The notes beneath the pieces are model-generated. The model was not told the origin of the DNA. It was given only the letters and a program-made list of their open reading frames with translations, and did not search any database. Positions 36,841 through 44,868 of a DNA stretch of 64,000 nt are shown here, in pieces; position 1 is the first letter of the stretch; each line of letters opens with the position of its first letter. The translations under genes were made by a program, and so were the position numbers. Source of the DNA: JAJRTA01 sp965603125 (GTDB lineage Bacteria > Zixibacteria > MSB-5A5 > GN15 > FEB-12). The DNA is taken from NCBI GenBank assembly GCA_965603125.1, contig CBFDBU010000001.1:124001-188000 (forward strand), given 5' to 3'.

Positions 36841-36901
36841 GTCTGCCGCCCACGAAACAGGCTGGCAATGCCGGTCTGTTCCGCTTTGCGCGAAGAACCG
36901 G
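36841..36901 (-). repeat. Dispersed repeat family C, minus-strand copy
   Basis: The reverse complement begins CCGGTTCTTCGCGC and ends CGTGGGCGGCAGAC. It matches 56604-56659 over its length with small gaps. Its right edge forms GGCAGAC / GTCTGCC (36829-36847). Confidence 0.65.
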
Positions 36902-36942
36902 CCACGCGGTGCGCTGCAACAAAGAACGCATCGCGTTTATTC

Positions 36943-36971
36943 TTTACAAGTGACTGCAGGAGACATATATT
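36943..36971 (+). promoter_or_regulatory. Promoter of the acyl-CoA carboxylase operon
   Basis: TTTACA (36943-36948), a 17-bp spacer, TATATT (36966-36971). Leaves a ~135-nt leader before the ATG at 37112. Confidence 0.6.
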
Positions 36972-37111
36972 CCGCATTCCGAGGCCGAGGTCGACGGTAT
37001 TTTATTGGTCGAAAAGGGCTTATTTGACGGTCGCGCGGCATGATGGAGCCTTCAGGCCGGGATCAATGGCAGGAATCCCGGCCAGGACGTGCAACAAGAA
37101 AGAGACGGTAC

Positions 37112-38719
37112 ATGTTTCGGATTGAATCGAAAGTCGATACTAAGTCTGTACAGTACGCAGACAACTACGAGAAAAACAAGGCCCAGCATCTTGAGTTCAA
37201 GGAGCGTCTTGAGAAAACCAAGAAGGGCGGGTCGGAAAAAGCCCGCAAGCGCCACACCGACCGCAAAAAGCTGCTGCCGCGCGATCGTGTAGCCAAGCTG
37301 CTTGATCGAAACACGCCGTTTCTGGAACTCAGCCCGCTTGCCGCCTGCGACATGTACGAGAACCAGGCCCCGGCGGCGGGAATCATCACCGGCATCGGGT
37401 CTGTCCACGGCCGCGAAGTGATGGTGATCACCAACGACGCCACCGTCAAGGGGGGGACGTACTACCCGATAACGATTCTCAAGCACGGGCGCGCCCAGAC
37501 GATAGCGGAAATCAACCACCTGCCCTGCATCTACCTGGTCGACTCCGGCGGCATCTTCCTGCCGCTGCAGTCGGGCACTTTCCCGGACAAGGACCATTTC
37601 GGACGCATCTTTTACAACCAGGCGCGCATGTCGGCCCTGGGTATCGCGCAGATTTCGGTGGTCATGGGGTCATGCACGGCGGGCGGGGCATACCTGCCGG
37701 CAATGTCCGACGAGACAATCCAGGTCCGCAAGCAGGGGACTATCTTTATCGGCGGTCCGCCGCTGGTCAAGGCCGCCACCGGTGAAGTCGTGACCGACGA
37801 GGAACTCGGGGGCGCCGATGTCCATTGCCGCACTTCGGGCGTAAGCGATCACTACGCCCAGAACGACGAGCACGCCATTCAACTCGCGCGCAACGTCGTG
37901 CAGAACCTTAACCATCCTCCAAAAACGCACATTGACCTCACGGAATCGGAAGAACCCCACTATGACCCCGAGGAGCTCTATGGCGTGGTCTCCAACGATA
38001 TCCGCAAGGGCTTCGATATCAGGGAGGTCATCGCGCGCATTGTCGACGGTTCACGCTTTCACGAATTTAAGGAACTCTACGGTACGACGCTCGTGACCGG
38101 CTTTGCGCGGATCATGGGCTACCCGGTTGGGATCATCGGGAACAACGGTGTTCTATTTTCCGAGTCGTCGCTTAAGGGCGCGCACTTCATCGAACTGTGC
38201 ACCGAGCGCAAAATTCCACTGATTTTTCTTCAGAACATCTCTGGTTTCATTGTCGGTCGCCAGTATGAAGCGGGCGGCATCGCGCGCGACGGCGCCAAGA
38301 TGGTCCACGCAGTAGCCAACGCCGACGTACCCAAGTTCACGGTCGTCGTGGGTGGTTCTTACGGTGCGGGCAACTACGCGATGTGCGGGCGGGGTTACTT
38401 CCCGCGGCTCATGTGGATGTGGCCCAACGCCAAGATTTGCGTCATGGGGGGCGAGCAGGCCGCTGACGTTCTGGCCTCGGTCAAAGTGAAACAGCTTGAG
38501 AGAGAGGGCAAGAAGCTGACCGAAGAGGAAATCGAGGCTATCCGGCGACCGGTCATTGAGGACTACGAGCGGCAGTCCTCGCCGTATTATTCCGGGGCGC
38601 GGTTGTGGGACGACGGGATAGTCGGTATGACCGAAACGCGCAACGCCCTGGCCCTGGGAATCTCGATGTCACTCAACGCGCCGATACCGGACCAGAAATA
38701 CGGAGTCTTCCGCATGTGA
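37112..38719 (+). CDS. mccB: Methylcrotonyl-CoA carboxylase, carboxyltransferase (beta) subunit
   Basis: 535 residues from ATG 37112 (MFRIESKVD); an in-frame ATG at 37040 adds 24 non-homologous residues. Crotonase-fold carboxyltransferase that moves CO2 from carboxybiotin to an acyl-CoA. Visible blocks: LLPRDRVAKLLD, LVDSGGIFLPLQSGTFPD, MGSCTAGGAYLPAMSDE, GNNGVLFSESSLKGAHFIELC and GGSYGAGNYAMCGRGY. Those last two and FLQNISGFIVG are typical of MCC rather than propionyl-CoA carboxylase. The next genes (methylglutaconyl-CoA hydratase, biotin carboxylase, biotin carrier) fit leucine catabolism. Confidence 0.88.
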   Translation: MFRIESKVDTKSVQYADNYEKNKAQHLEFKERLEKTKKGGSEKARKRHTDRKKLLPRDRVAKLLDRNTPFLELSPLAACDMYENQAPAAGIITGIGSVHGREVMVITNDATVKGGTYYPITILKHGRAQTIAEINHLPCIYLVDSGGIFLPLQSGTFPDKDHFGRIFYNQARMSALGIAQISVVMGSCTAGGAYLPAMSDETIQVRKQGTIFIGGPPLVKAATGEVVTDEELGGADVHCRTSGVSDHYAQNDEHAIQLARNVVQNLNHPPKTHIDLTESEEPHYDPEELYGVVSNDIRKGFDIREVIARIVDGSRFHEFKELYGTTLVTGFARIMGYPVGIIGNNGVLFSESSLKGAHFIELCTERKIPLIFLQNISGFIVGRQYEAGGIARDGAKMVHAVANADVPKFTVVVGGSYGAGNYAMCGRGYFPRLMWMWPNAKICVMGGEQAADVLASVKVKQLEREGKKLTEEEIEAIRRPVIEDYERQSSPYYSGARLWDDGIVGMTETRNALALGISMSLNAPIPDQKYGVFRM

Positions 38720-38739
38720 TGCGGCGGGGCCGATTCGCC

Positions 38740-39525
38740 ATGGATCTCAGCACGATAACTTACCACAAGGACGACCGCATCGCGCGGGTGACATTCAATC
38801 GCCCGGGGATTCACAACGCATTCAACGGCACCGTCCTCATTGAGATGTCACAGGTCTTCTCCGAAATCGAGAAGGACAAGGACATCCGCGTGGTGCTCCT
38901 GACCGGCAAGGGCAAATCGTTCTGCGCCGGGGCTGACCTCAACTGGATGCGGGATGTTGTCAAGCAATCGTTCGAGGAAAACCTCGCCGAGTCCAACGAA
39001 CTCGCGGAGTTGTTCTACAAGATATATACCTGTCACCGACCGGTCGTAGGGCGAATAAACGGTGCAGCTATTGGCGGTGGCACCGGGTTTGTCGCCGTGT
39101 GCGATATCGCCATCGCAGCCCGTTCGGCGCAGTTCTCATTCTCGGAAGTCAAGATCGGCCTTGTGCCGGCGTGCATTGGCCCCTATGTCGTCAGGAAGAT
39201 GGGTGAAGGCAGGGCGCGCGAGTTGTTTATCACCGGTGAACGAATGAACGGCGACCGCGCCCATGAGGTTGGCCTGGTCAACCGCGTTGTGGATGACGAT
39301 CAGCTTGACGCCGAGGTGGATCGTATTGTCGGGACGTTGCTGTCGTCGGGGCCGGAGGCCGTCACGATGGCCAAGAAACTCGTGTCCGAGGTCCCCGGCA
39401 TGACACCGGAGCGGTTCAAGCCGTTCACGGCGGAGATGATCGCCCGGCTGCGTATTTCAGAAGAAGGCCAGGAAGGGATGGACGCCTTTCTCAACAAACG
39501 CAAACCGAACTGGGTGGAGGATTGA
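38740..39525 (+). CDS. Methylglutaconyl-CoA hydratase-like enoyl-CoA hydratase (LiuC type)
   Basis: 261 residues, crotonase superfamily. The oxyanion-hole motif FCAGADLNWM is the version seen in methylglutaconyl-CoA hydratases, which hydrate 3-methylglutaconyl-CoA to HMG-CoA. INGAAIGGGTGFVAVCDIAIA and SEVKIGLVPACIGPYV follow. ATG 38740 fits the family N-terminus (MDLSTITYHKDDRIARVTFNRP). ATG 38719 overlaps the mccB stop as TGATG and would add seven residues. Its position between MCC subunits supports the leucine-pathway role. Confidence 0.86.
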   Translation: MDLSTITYHKDDRIARVTFNRPGIHNAFNGTVLIEMSQVFSEIEKDKDIRVVLLTGKGKSFCAGADLNWMRDVVKQSFEENLAESNELAELFYKIYTCHRPVVGRINGAAIGGGTGFVAVCDIAIAARSAQFSFSEVKIGLVPACIGPYVVRKMGEGRARELFITGERMNGDRAHEVGLVNRVVDDDQLDAEVDRIVGTLLSSGPEAVTMAKKLVSEVPGMTPERFKPFTAEMIARLRISEEGQEGMDAFLNKRKPNWVED

Positions 39526-39548
39526 AGAAAGTCCCAAACCGGAATAGT

Positions 39549-41069
39549 ATGGACAAGCTGTTCAAGAAGATCTTAGTTGCCAACCGATCTGAGATCGCGA
39601 TCCGGGTGATGAACGCCTGCCGCACGTTGGGGATACCGTCGGTGGCCGTTTACTCCGACGCCGACGCGAAGAGCAGACACCGCCTGCCGGCAGATGAGTC
39701 GGTTCACATCGGCCCGTCACCACCGCGCGAATCGTACCTTGACATTGAAAAGATCATCGCTGCGGCAAAACAGGCCGGGTGCGACGCCATCCATCCCGGC
39801 TACGGTTTCCTGGCCGAGAACCCCGCCTTTGCCGGGCGTTGCGCCGAGGAGAAGATCACGTTTATCGGGCCGTCGCCCGATGCAATCGCGCTGCTCGGCA
39901 ACAAGGTGGCATCCCGAACAAAGATGGCCGGCGCCGGTATCCCGTTGATTCCCGGCATGAAGGGAACCGAGACCGATCTCGACGTCTATCGGAAGGCCGC
40001 TGAGACGGCAGGATACCCGGTCATCATTAAGGCCGCCGCCGGTGGGGGGGGAAAGGGGATGCGCATAGTCCACGATGCCGAGGGGTTGGCCGATGCCGTC
40101 GACGCCGCCCGCCGCGAGGCAAAGAACGCCTTTGATGACGACACCGTTTACCTTGAGAAGTACATCGTCAACCCGCGTCACATCGAGTTTCAGATCATGG
40201 CCGACCATCATGGGAACACCGTCCACGTGTTTGAGCGGGAGTGTTCCATCCAGCGACGGCACCAGAAGATAATCGAAGAAACGCCGTCGACGGCGCTCGA
40301 TAACGACACCCGCGCCCGGATGGGAGCCGACGCCGTCAGGGTAGCGCAGGCGGCCGGTTACACCAATGCGGGAACGGTGGAGTTTCTCTTTGACCAGAGC
40401 GGCCATTACTACTTCCTGGAAATGAACACCCGCATCCAAGTCGAGCACCCGGTCACCGAGATGGTCACCGGCGTCGACCTGGTTATCGAGCAGATTCGTA
40501 TCGCCGCCGGGTTGCCACTGTCGGATCATTTCAGAAATCTCTCTCAGCGGGGTCACGCGATCGAGTGCCGCGTCTACGCCGAAGACGGCGAGGACAACTT
40601 CATGCCCTCAACCGGCAGGATCGCCTGCTACCGCGAACCGACCGGTCCGGGCATCAGGGTCGACTCGGGAGTGACAGCCGGGACGGAAGTGACAATCGAT
40701 TACGATCCCATCATGGCCAAACTGATCGCACATGCACCCACCCGCGAATTGGCTATCAGGAAGATGATCGACGCCCTGCACAACTACAAAATTCTCGGTG
40801 TGAAAACATCGAAGAAGTTCATGGTCGACGTGCTGAGCCATCCAGAGTTCGCCTCTGGGAGAACCTATACCGACTTCATCGAGAGAAATATGGTCGATCG
40901 CAAACTCGACATGGGACAATTCAAAGAATTAGCGGTGGCAGCAGCGGCTGCAGCGTCATCTTTCGGTAACAGGAGATCGCCGACCTCTGTCACGGACAGT
41001 GGCGCGGGGCGGACCTCGGTCTGGCGCAGTGTGGGAAGCTGGCAAGTGGGAGACCTGATCCATGAGTGA
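39549..41069 (+). CDS. Biotin carboxylase subunit of the acyl-CoA (methylcrotonyl-CoA) carboxylase
   Basis: 506 residues. ATP-grasp enzyme that carboxylates biotin. N-terminal KKILVANRSEIAIRVM, AAAGGGGKGMRIV (ATP-binding Gly loop), HIEFQIMADHHGNTVHVFERECSIQRRHQK, and EMNTRIQVEHPVTEMVTG are all intact. It ends after the BC domain with an Ala-rich tail (AVAAAAAASSFG). The biotin carrier is a separate gene, whereas MCC alpha subunits usually carry it on the same chain. ATG 39549 is preferred over a TTG at 39522 that overlaps the hydratase stop; neither has a strong SD. Confidence 0.9.
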   Translation: MDKLFKKILVANRSEIAIRVMNACRTLGIPSVAVYSDADAKSRHRLPADESVHIGPSPPRESYLDIEKIIAAAKQAGCDAIHPGYGFLAENPAFAGRCAEEKITFIGPSPDAIALLGNKVASRTKMAGAGIPLIPGMKGTETDLDVYRKAAETAGYPVIIKAAAGGGGKGMRIVHDAEGLADAVDAARREAKNAFDDDTVYLEKYIVNPRHIEFQIMADHHGNTVHVFERECSIQRRHQKIIEETPSTALDNDTRARMGADAVRVAQAAGYTNAGTVEFLFDQSGHYYFLEMNTRIQVEHPVTEMVTGVDLVIEQIRIAAGLPLSDHFRNLSQRGHAIECRVYAEDGEDNFMPSTGRIACYREPTGPGIRVDSGVTAGTEVTIDYDPIMAKLIAHAPTRELAIRKMIDALHNYKILGVKTSKKFMVDVLSHPEFASGRTYTDFIERNMVDRKLDMGQFKELAVAAAAAASSFGNRRSPTSVTDSGAGRTSVWRSVGSWQVGDLIHE

Positions 41070-41135
41070 GGCGAACGTGTGCATCCACGGATGGCAAACC
41101 GACAGGCTGAGTCATGCAGAACAGGGGTCGGTCCG

Positions 41136-41633
41136 ATGAGCACCGGTGAGTTCGTCTTTGAAGATGGTATCATATCAGCCACATGTGAGAAGGCCGGAGA
41201 TCGGCTGCTGGTGAAAATCGGAGAGAGGGAATACCTCTTCCAGCCGATTGGAGAAAACCTTTTTTCCACGAACGTAAACGGTGCCGCCTGCATTATCGGT
41301 GTCGTGGAAGACGGAGGCACTTATTTCGTCGACATAGACTCGGTTCTGCTTGAAGTAACGGAACCGTCCGAGGACGGCTTCGCCGGCGGTGCGGGCAGCC
41401 TGGCCGGAGAAAAGGACAAAGTCTTCGCGCCCATGCCGGGAAAGATCGTCAAGGTTCTGGTTGGGGTTGGCGATGAAGTGGCGGTCAGGCAGTCGATGGC
41501 TATTGTCGAGGCGATGAAGATGGAGAACGTCATTGTCTCGCGGGCGGCGGGGCGGGTGAAAGCGGTCAATTTCGCGCCCGGCGACCAGGTGGACACCGAA
41601 AGCCCGATCATCGAGCTGGAGCTGGGGGAGTAG
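41136..41633 (+). CDS. Biotin carboxyl carrier protein of the acyl-CoA carboxylase
   Basis: 165 residues. The C-terminal biotinyl domain carries the lysine in EAMKMEN (biotinylated Lys near residue 129) between VFAPMPGKIVKVLVGVGDEV and GDQVDTESPIIELELGE. The N-terminal half resembles the BT-type linker that docks the carrier in MCC/PCC alpha subunits. ATG 41136 has AGGGG upstream; the frame extends to 41079 without support. Last gene of the carboxylase operon, ended by a bidirectional terminator. Confidence 0.9.
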   Translation: MSTGEFVFEDGIISATCEKAGDRLLVKIGEREYLFQPIGENLFSTNVNGAACIIGVVEDGGTYFVDIDSVLLEVTEPSEDGFAGGAGSLAGEKDKVFAPMPGKIVKVLVGVGDEVAVRQSMAIVEAMKMENVIVSRAAGRVKAVNFAPGDQVDTESPIIELELGE

Positions 41634-41678
41634 GCTACCGGTCAGTTTGCCTGTACCATAGGACAGTAGCTTCGAGTA

Positions 41679-41711
41679 TAAAAAAACCGGCGTGTGGACG
41701 CCGGCTTTTTT
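41679..41711. terminator. Bidirectional terminator
   Basis: CCGGCGT (41687-41693) / ACGCCGG (41698-41704), preceded by A7 and followed by CTTTTTT. It serves both the carboxylase operon (plus) and the outer-membrane protein gene (minus). Confidence 0.85.
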
Positions 41712-41729
41712 GCCTGCTACCGCAAGAAC

Positions 41730-42365
41730 CTACAGCACTTTGACGCCGACCGTAACCGCCCAGAAACCCATGCTGTCATCGAAAATCGGCTCGACGTCGC
41801 TACCCGCCTCAATCGCCTGCGATGTGCCGATGCTTATCACTCTCGCGTGTGCGAAAAGTTTGACCAGGCGAATCAGCGGGTACTCCACACCCACACCGAT
41901 ATTGTAATAGAACTTGGTCTGGTCCTCGACCGCCAGATTCTCGGTTAGACTCTCCACCACCGCCTCGACGCCTGGAGGCAGTTCAAACCTATCCGGTTGT
42001 TTCACCTGTGCCAGACCGATACCGACAAACGCATACGGTTTCAGCGGGAATCCCGGAATGCCGACAGCCAACTTGCCGTCGACGCCGTACATCGTGATCT
42101 CAATATCCCCACCTGTGACGTCACCAATGTCACTGCAGAATTTATGCAGTTCGACCTTGCCGATTGTCTCGAGTATGGGCAGGGCACTCAACGACACTCC
42201 GATCATGCCGTGATAGCCGGTCTTGTAATTGGTCTTGAAACCGGCAGGGGCATTCGGAACTGTGAACCCACCCCCCGCATACAACTTGATGGGGCTGCCG
42301 GCCTGGGCCGAAGAGGCCATGGCAAGAGCGAGCAGAACCGCCACTGCCAGTGCAATCTTCTTCAT
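41730..42365 (-). CDS. Outer-membrane beta-barrel protein
   Basis: 211 residues from ATG 42365, where AAGGAG lies 6 nt upstream. Signal peptide MKKIALAVAVLLALAMASSAQA. The mature chain alternates Gly and aromatic residues in strand-like runs (IKLYAGGGFTVP, KPYAFVGIGLAQV, KFYYNIGVGVEYPL, FAHARVISIG) and ends FWAVTVGVKVL. That is the pattern of a small eight-stranded barrel with a C-terminal strand. It belongs to the broad outer-membrane beta-barrel class; no specific substrate. Confidence 0.78.
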   Translation of the reverse strand: MKKIALAVAVLLALAMASSAQAGSPIKLYAGGGFTVPNAPAGFKTNYKTGYHGMIGVSLSALPILETIGKVELHKFCSDIGDVTGGDIEITMYGVDGKLAVGIPGFPLKPYAFVGIGLAQVKQPDRFELPPGVEAVVESLTENLAVEDQTKFYYNIGVGVEYPLIRLVKLFAHARVISIGTSQAIEAGSDVEPIFDDSMGFWAVTVGVKVL

Positions 42366-42445
42366 CGTGATCTCCTTAATGGGCCTTCTGTCCTGATCCT
42401 GATTGTTCGACCAGCTTAATGCCACTTCCCGGGCAACCGGTCAAC

Positions 42446-42545
42446 AAAAACCTCTGCGAAGTATCGGCCAGACTTAAAGTCGCCCAAGCAGCACCCTATT
42501 CCCTGTAACGCATTATCGCAATATGTCTTAACACGCGCGCAAAAA
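42446..42545. repeat. 100-bp perfect direct repeat, left copy
   Basis: Identical over 100 bases to 43459-43558 by direct reading. Begins AAAAACCTCTGCGAAG and ends ACACGCGCGCAAAAA. The pair encloses about 1.0 kb of unlike sequence in the 1.3-kb gap between the outer-membrane protein and the thiolase operon. Confidence 0.9.
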
Positions 42546-42680
42546 TCTGTGGCAACCTATAGGCTGTGGGGATTACTGCGTGTTTCCTCGCGCTATGCAC
42601 GTATTCTGAGCTATTTACAGTTAGATCGCGGTGCCTGCATTCCGGGCTAGACTTCACCCGACAGACTCGCTTCAGCGACT

Positions 42681-42929
42681 TTACTCGACCTTTGGTTCGA
42701 AGGGATCTTGCTTGATCTTCTTGAACCTGCTAGACCGATTGGCACTGAGGATGACTCTGACTCCAAAGCCGCAAAGAGTTAGACCTGGGAACCAGTGAAC
42801 TAAGAACATGAGTACTATTCCGATGGCTATTAGGATGCTCCCAATCAGGAACTTCCAAAAGTACTCATATCTCAGATACAGTCTCCGCAGTTCATTCGAC
42901 CAAGGGTTCCGATTGGACTTGGTCGCCAT
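42681..42929 (-). CDS. Small membrane protein
   Basis: 82 residues from ATG 42929 with GGAAGG about 8 nt upstream. After a charged N-terminus (MATKSNRNPWSNELRRLYLRY) come hydrophobic segments FWKFLIGSILIAIGIVLMFLV and WFPGLTLCGFGVRVIL, then a basic tail. Base composition is clearly AT-richer than its neighbours. It lies inside the segment bounded by 100-bp repeats, so it may be imported. No family recognised. Confidence 0.55.
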   Translation of the reverse strand: MATKSNRNPWSNELRRLYLRYEYFWKFLIGSILIAIGIVLMFLVHWFPGLTLCGFGVRVILSANRSSRFKKIKQDPFEPKVE

Positions 42930-43118
42930 TATCTTACCTTCCACTACGGGACAGATGTTAACCTTTCATACCTAGTATCGACTAACTCTCAATTTTCTAC
43001 TACACTTCCAGTCAAGTAGAAGTATAGGTGCCTGATACACTTTGCCTTATAGGTCTTTCTAATCTCTTCTCTTTTCTGGGAGTTCTTAATTGTAAGAGAC
43101 ACAACTCCGGCGTTGTTG

Positions 43119-43259
43119 TCAAGAGATTTTGTCGAGAAACTCCTGCTTCACATCGATCATGTCCACTTCGTAACCCCTGGTGGCGAGAACCTGGGAAATA
43201 CCATTTCCCATCGTACCGGTCCCGACCACCGTCACTCTTTTCACATCGTCAGCCTTCAT
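43119..43259 (-). pseudogene. Truncated inverted copy of the 3-hydroxyacyl-CoA dehydrogenase gene
   Basis: The minus strand encodes 46 residues starting MKADDVKRVTVVGTGTMGNG and continuing ISQVLATRGYEVDMIDVKQEFLD, then three unrelated codons and a stop. It is almost the same as the first 43 residues of the full hbd gene at 44869. The DNA match even includes the AAATAAGCAC stretch upstream of the start. Only the NAD-binding start remains, so it cannot be an enzyme. It is oriented opposite to the intact gene and sits between the 100-bp repeats. Confidence 0.85.
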
Positions 43260-43329
43260 TGTGCTTATTTCTTTCGAGAGGGATATTTTTCAATTTTTAT
43301 TTTTGTTCTAAAAGGTGTGCAGCGTTTGA

Positions 43330-43450
43330 TGCTGGTGCTGCCAAGCGACACCAGCCAGCACGATTATGATTGTTGTGCCGTCAGGCGTCTCTGCCTGACG
43401 GTTTACTCACATTCTGTCGTGAGGCGTCGGGCAGGGACATCCGACGCCAC
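43330..43450. repeat. Dispersed repeat family A, copy 3
   Basis: Starts TGCTGGTGCTGCC as do copies 1 and 2. Hairpin 1 is CCGTCAGGC / GCCTGACGG (43378-43401) with the same GTCTCT loop but different, fully compensated stem bases. Hairpin 2 is GGCGTCGG / CCGACGCC (43423-43448) with loop GCAGGGACAT. Confidence 0.75.
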
Positions 43451-43458
43451 CTCTTTGA

Positions 43459-43558
43459 AAAAACCTCTGCGAAGTATCGGCCAGACTTAAAGTCGCCCAA
43501 GCAGCACCCTATTCCCTGTAACGCATTATCGCAATATGTCTTAACACGCGCGCAAAAA
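43459..43558. repeat. 100-bp perfect direct repeat, right copy
   Basis: Identical to 42446-42545. It ends 24 bp before the promoter of the thiolase operon. Confidence 0.9.
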
Positions 43559-43582
43559 GGTGGAGTTTGTGAAGTTGTTCAC

Positions 43583-43622
43583 TTGATTTCCCTCGAAGTT
43601 TTGATTATATAGGTCAAAACTT
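43583..43622 (+). promoter_or_regulatory. Promoter of the thiolase operon with overlapping palindromic operator
   Basis: TTGATT (43583-43588), a 17-bp spacer, TATATA (43606-43611). An inverted repeat AAGTTTTGA (43596-43604) / TCAAAACTT (43614-43622), perfect over 9 bp with a 9-bp gap, straddles the -10 box. A repressor here, such as a TetR- or GntR-type fatty-acid regulator, would block initiation. Confidence 0.6.
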
Positions 43623-43654
43623 GAAACAACATTACACACTCTGGAGGATTTAAG

Positions 43655-44845
43655 ATGGCTGAAAGGAATGAGACCTACATTGTCTCCGTCTGCCGGACAG
43701 CGGTAGGGAATCTTCACGGCGGACTGGGCAGTATGACAGCTCCGCAGACGGGAGCTCTGGCTATTAAGGAAGCCATCAGGCGTTCCGGCGTTGACCCCAC
43801 CGATATCGAGGAAGTCATAATGGGGCAGGTTGTTCAAGGCGGTTGCGGTCAGGCGCCCGGCCGCCAGGCTGCAATCCACGCGGGAGTGCCGCCGGAAGCG
43901 GCCGTTATGACGATCAATAAGGTATGTGGCTCGGGGCTGAAGGCGGTCATGCTGGCGGCACAGTCAATCCGTGCCGGCGACCAGGAGGTGTTCGTAGCCG
44001 GCGGCATGGAGTCGATGTCACAGACGCCGTACGTAATACGCGGAGCCAAGACCGGACTCCGGTGGGGCCACAAAGAGCTGGATGATATCATGGTCTCCGA
44101 TGGTCTGTGGGACAGCTTCAACAATTTCCACATGGGCCGCGCCGCGGAGTTTATCAGCCGGGAGGAAAAGATCAGCCGCGAAGCGCAGGACGAATACGCG
44201 TTCAATTCGCATCAGAAAGCGGTTGCCGCTCAGAAAGCCGGGAAGTTCAAGGACGAGATATTCGATGTCGGAATCCCCCAGCGCAAAGGCGACCCGGTCA
44301 TATTCAACGTCGACGAGTGCCCCCGCGCAGGCATCACCATTGAGAAGCTGGCCAGACTCCGACCGGCCTTTGAGAAGGACGGCACGGTTACGGCTGGAAA
44401 CGCCCCCGGGCTTAACGACGGCGCCGCAGCCTCGGTGGTGGTGTCGGGGAAGTACATGAAAGAAAAGGGGCTTAAACCCCTGGCAAGAGTGATCGAGTAT
44501 GCCGTGGCCGGTACTGAACCCAAGCGTCTTTTCTGGGCGCCCATCTATGCCGTCCAGAAGCTGATGAAAAAGATGAACGTCGACATCAACCACTGGGACC
44601 TGATCGAGGCCAATGAGGCATTCTCCGTTCAGTGTCTGGCGGACGGCAAGGCGCTCGGCTGGGATTGGGAGCGGGTCAACGTTCACGGTGGCGCCGTCGC
44701 CCTGGGACATCCCATCGGCGCGTCCGGCGCCCGCGTTCTGGCAACACTGATCTATGCTCTCAAGGATCGTGGTTTGAAAACCGGACTGGCCACACTCTGT
44801 CTGGGTGGCGGCCACGCAGTGGCAATGGCGATTGAGTTGGTATAG
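43655..44845 (+). CDS. Acetyl-CoA C-acyltransferase (thiolase)
   Basis: 396 residues; GGAGG 7 nt before ATG 43655. Catalyses thiolytic cleavage of 3-ketoacyl-CoA or condensation of two acetyl-CoA. The acyl-accepting Cys is in NKVCGSGLKAV (about 92). The His is in GGAVALGHPIGASGARV, and the C-terminal Cys in CLGGGHAVA, where most thiolases have CxGGGxG. AGGMESMSQ and NEAFSVQ are typical. First gene of an operon with hbd and two acyl-CoA dehydrogenases, which together make one turn of short-chain beta-oxidation or its reverse. Confidence 0.93.
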   Translation: MAERNETYIVSVCRTAVGNLHGGLGSMTAPQTGALAIKEAIRRSGVDPTDIEEVIMGQVVQGGCGQAPGRQAAIHAGVPPEAAVMTINKVCGSGLKAVMLAAQSIRAGDQEVFVAGGMESMSQTPYVIRGAKTGLRWGHKELDDIMVSDGLWDSFNNFHMGRAAEFISREEKISREAQDEYAFNSHQKAVAAQKAGKFKDEIFDVGIPQRKGDPVIFNVDECPRAGITIEKLARLRPAFEKDGTVTAGNAPGLNDGAAASVVVSGKYMKEKGLKPLARVIEYAVAGTEPKRLFWAPIYAVQKLMKKMNVDINHWDLIEANEAFSVQCLADGKALGWDWERVNVHGGAVALGHPIGASGARVLATLIYALKDRGLKTGLATLCLGGGHAVAMAIELV

Positions 44846-44868
44846 CAAACACGGAGGAAATAAGCACG

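Noticed and set aside
37040..37111. N-terminal extension of the carboxyltransferase
   Set aside because: The 24 extra residues are not like any family member and are rich in Arg, Gln and Gly as random frames are here.
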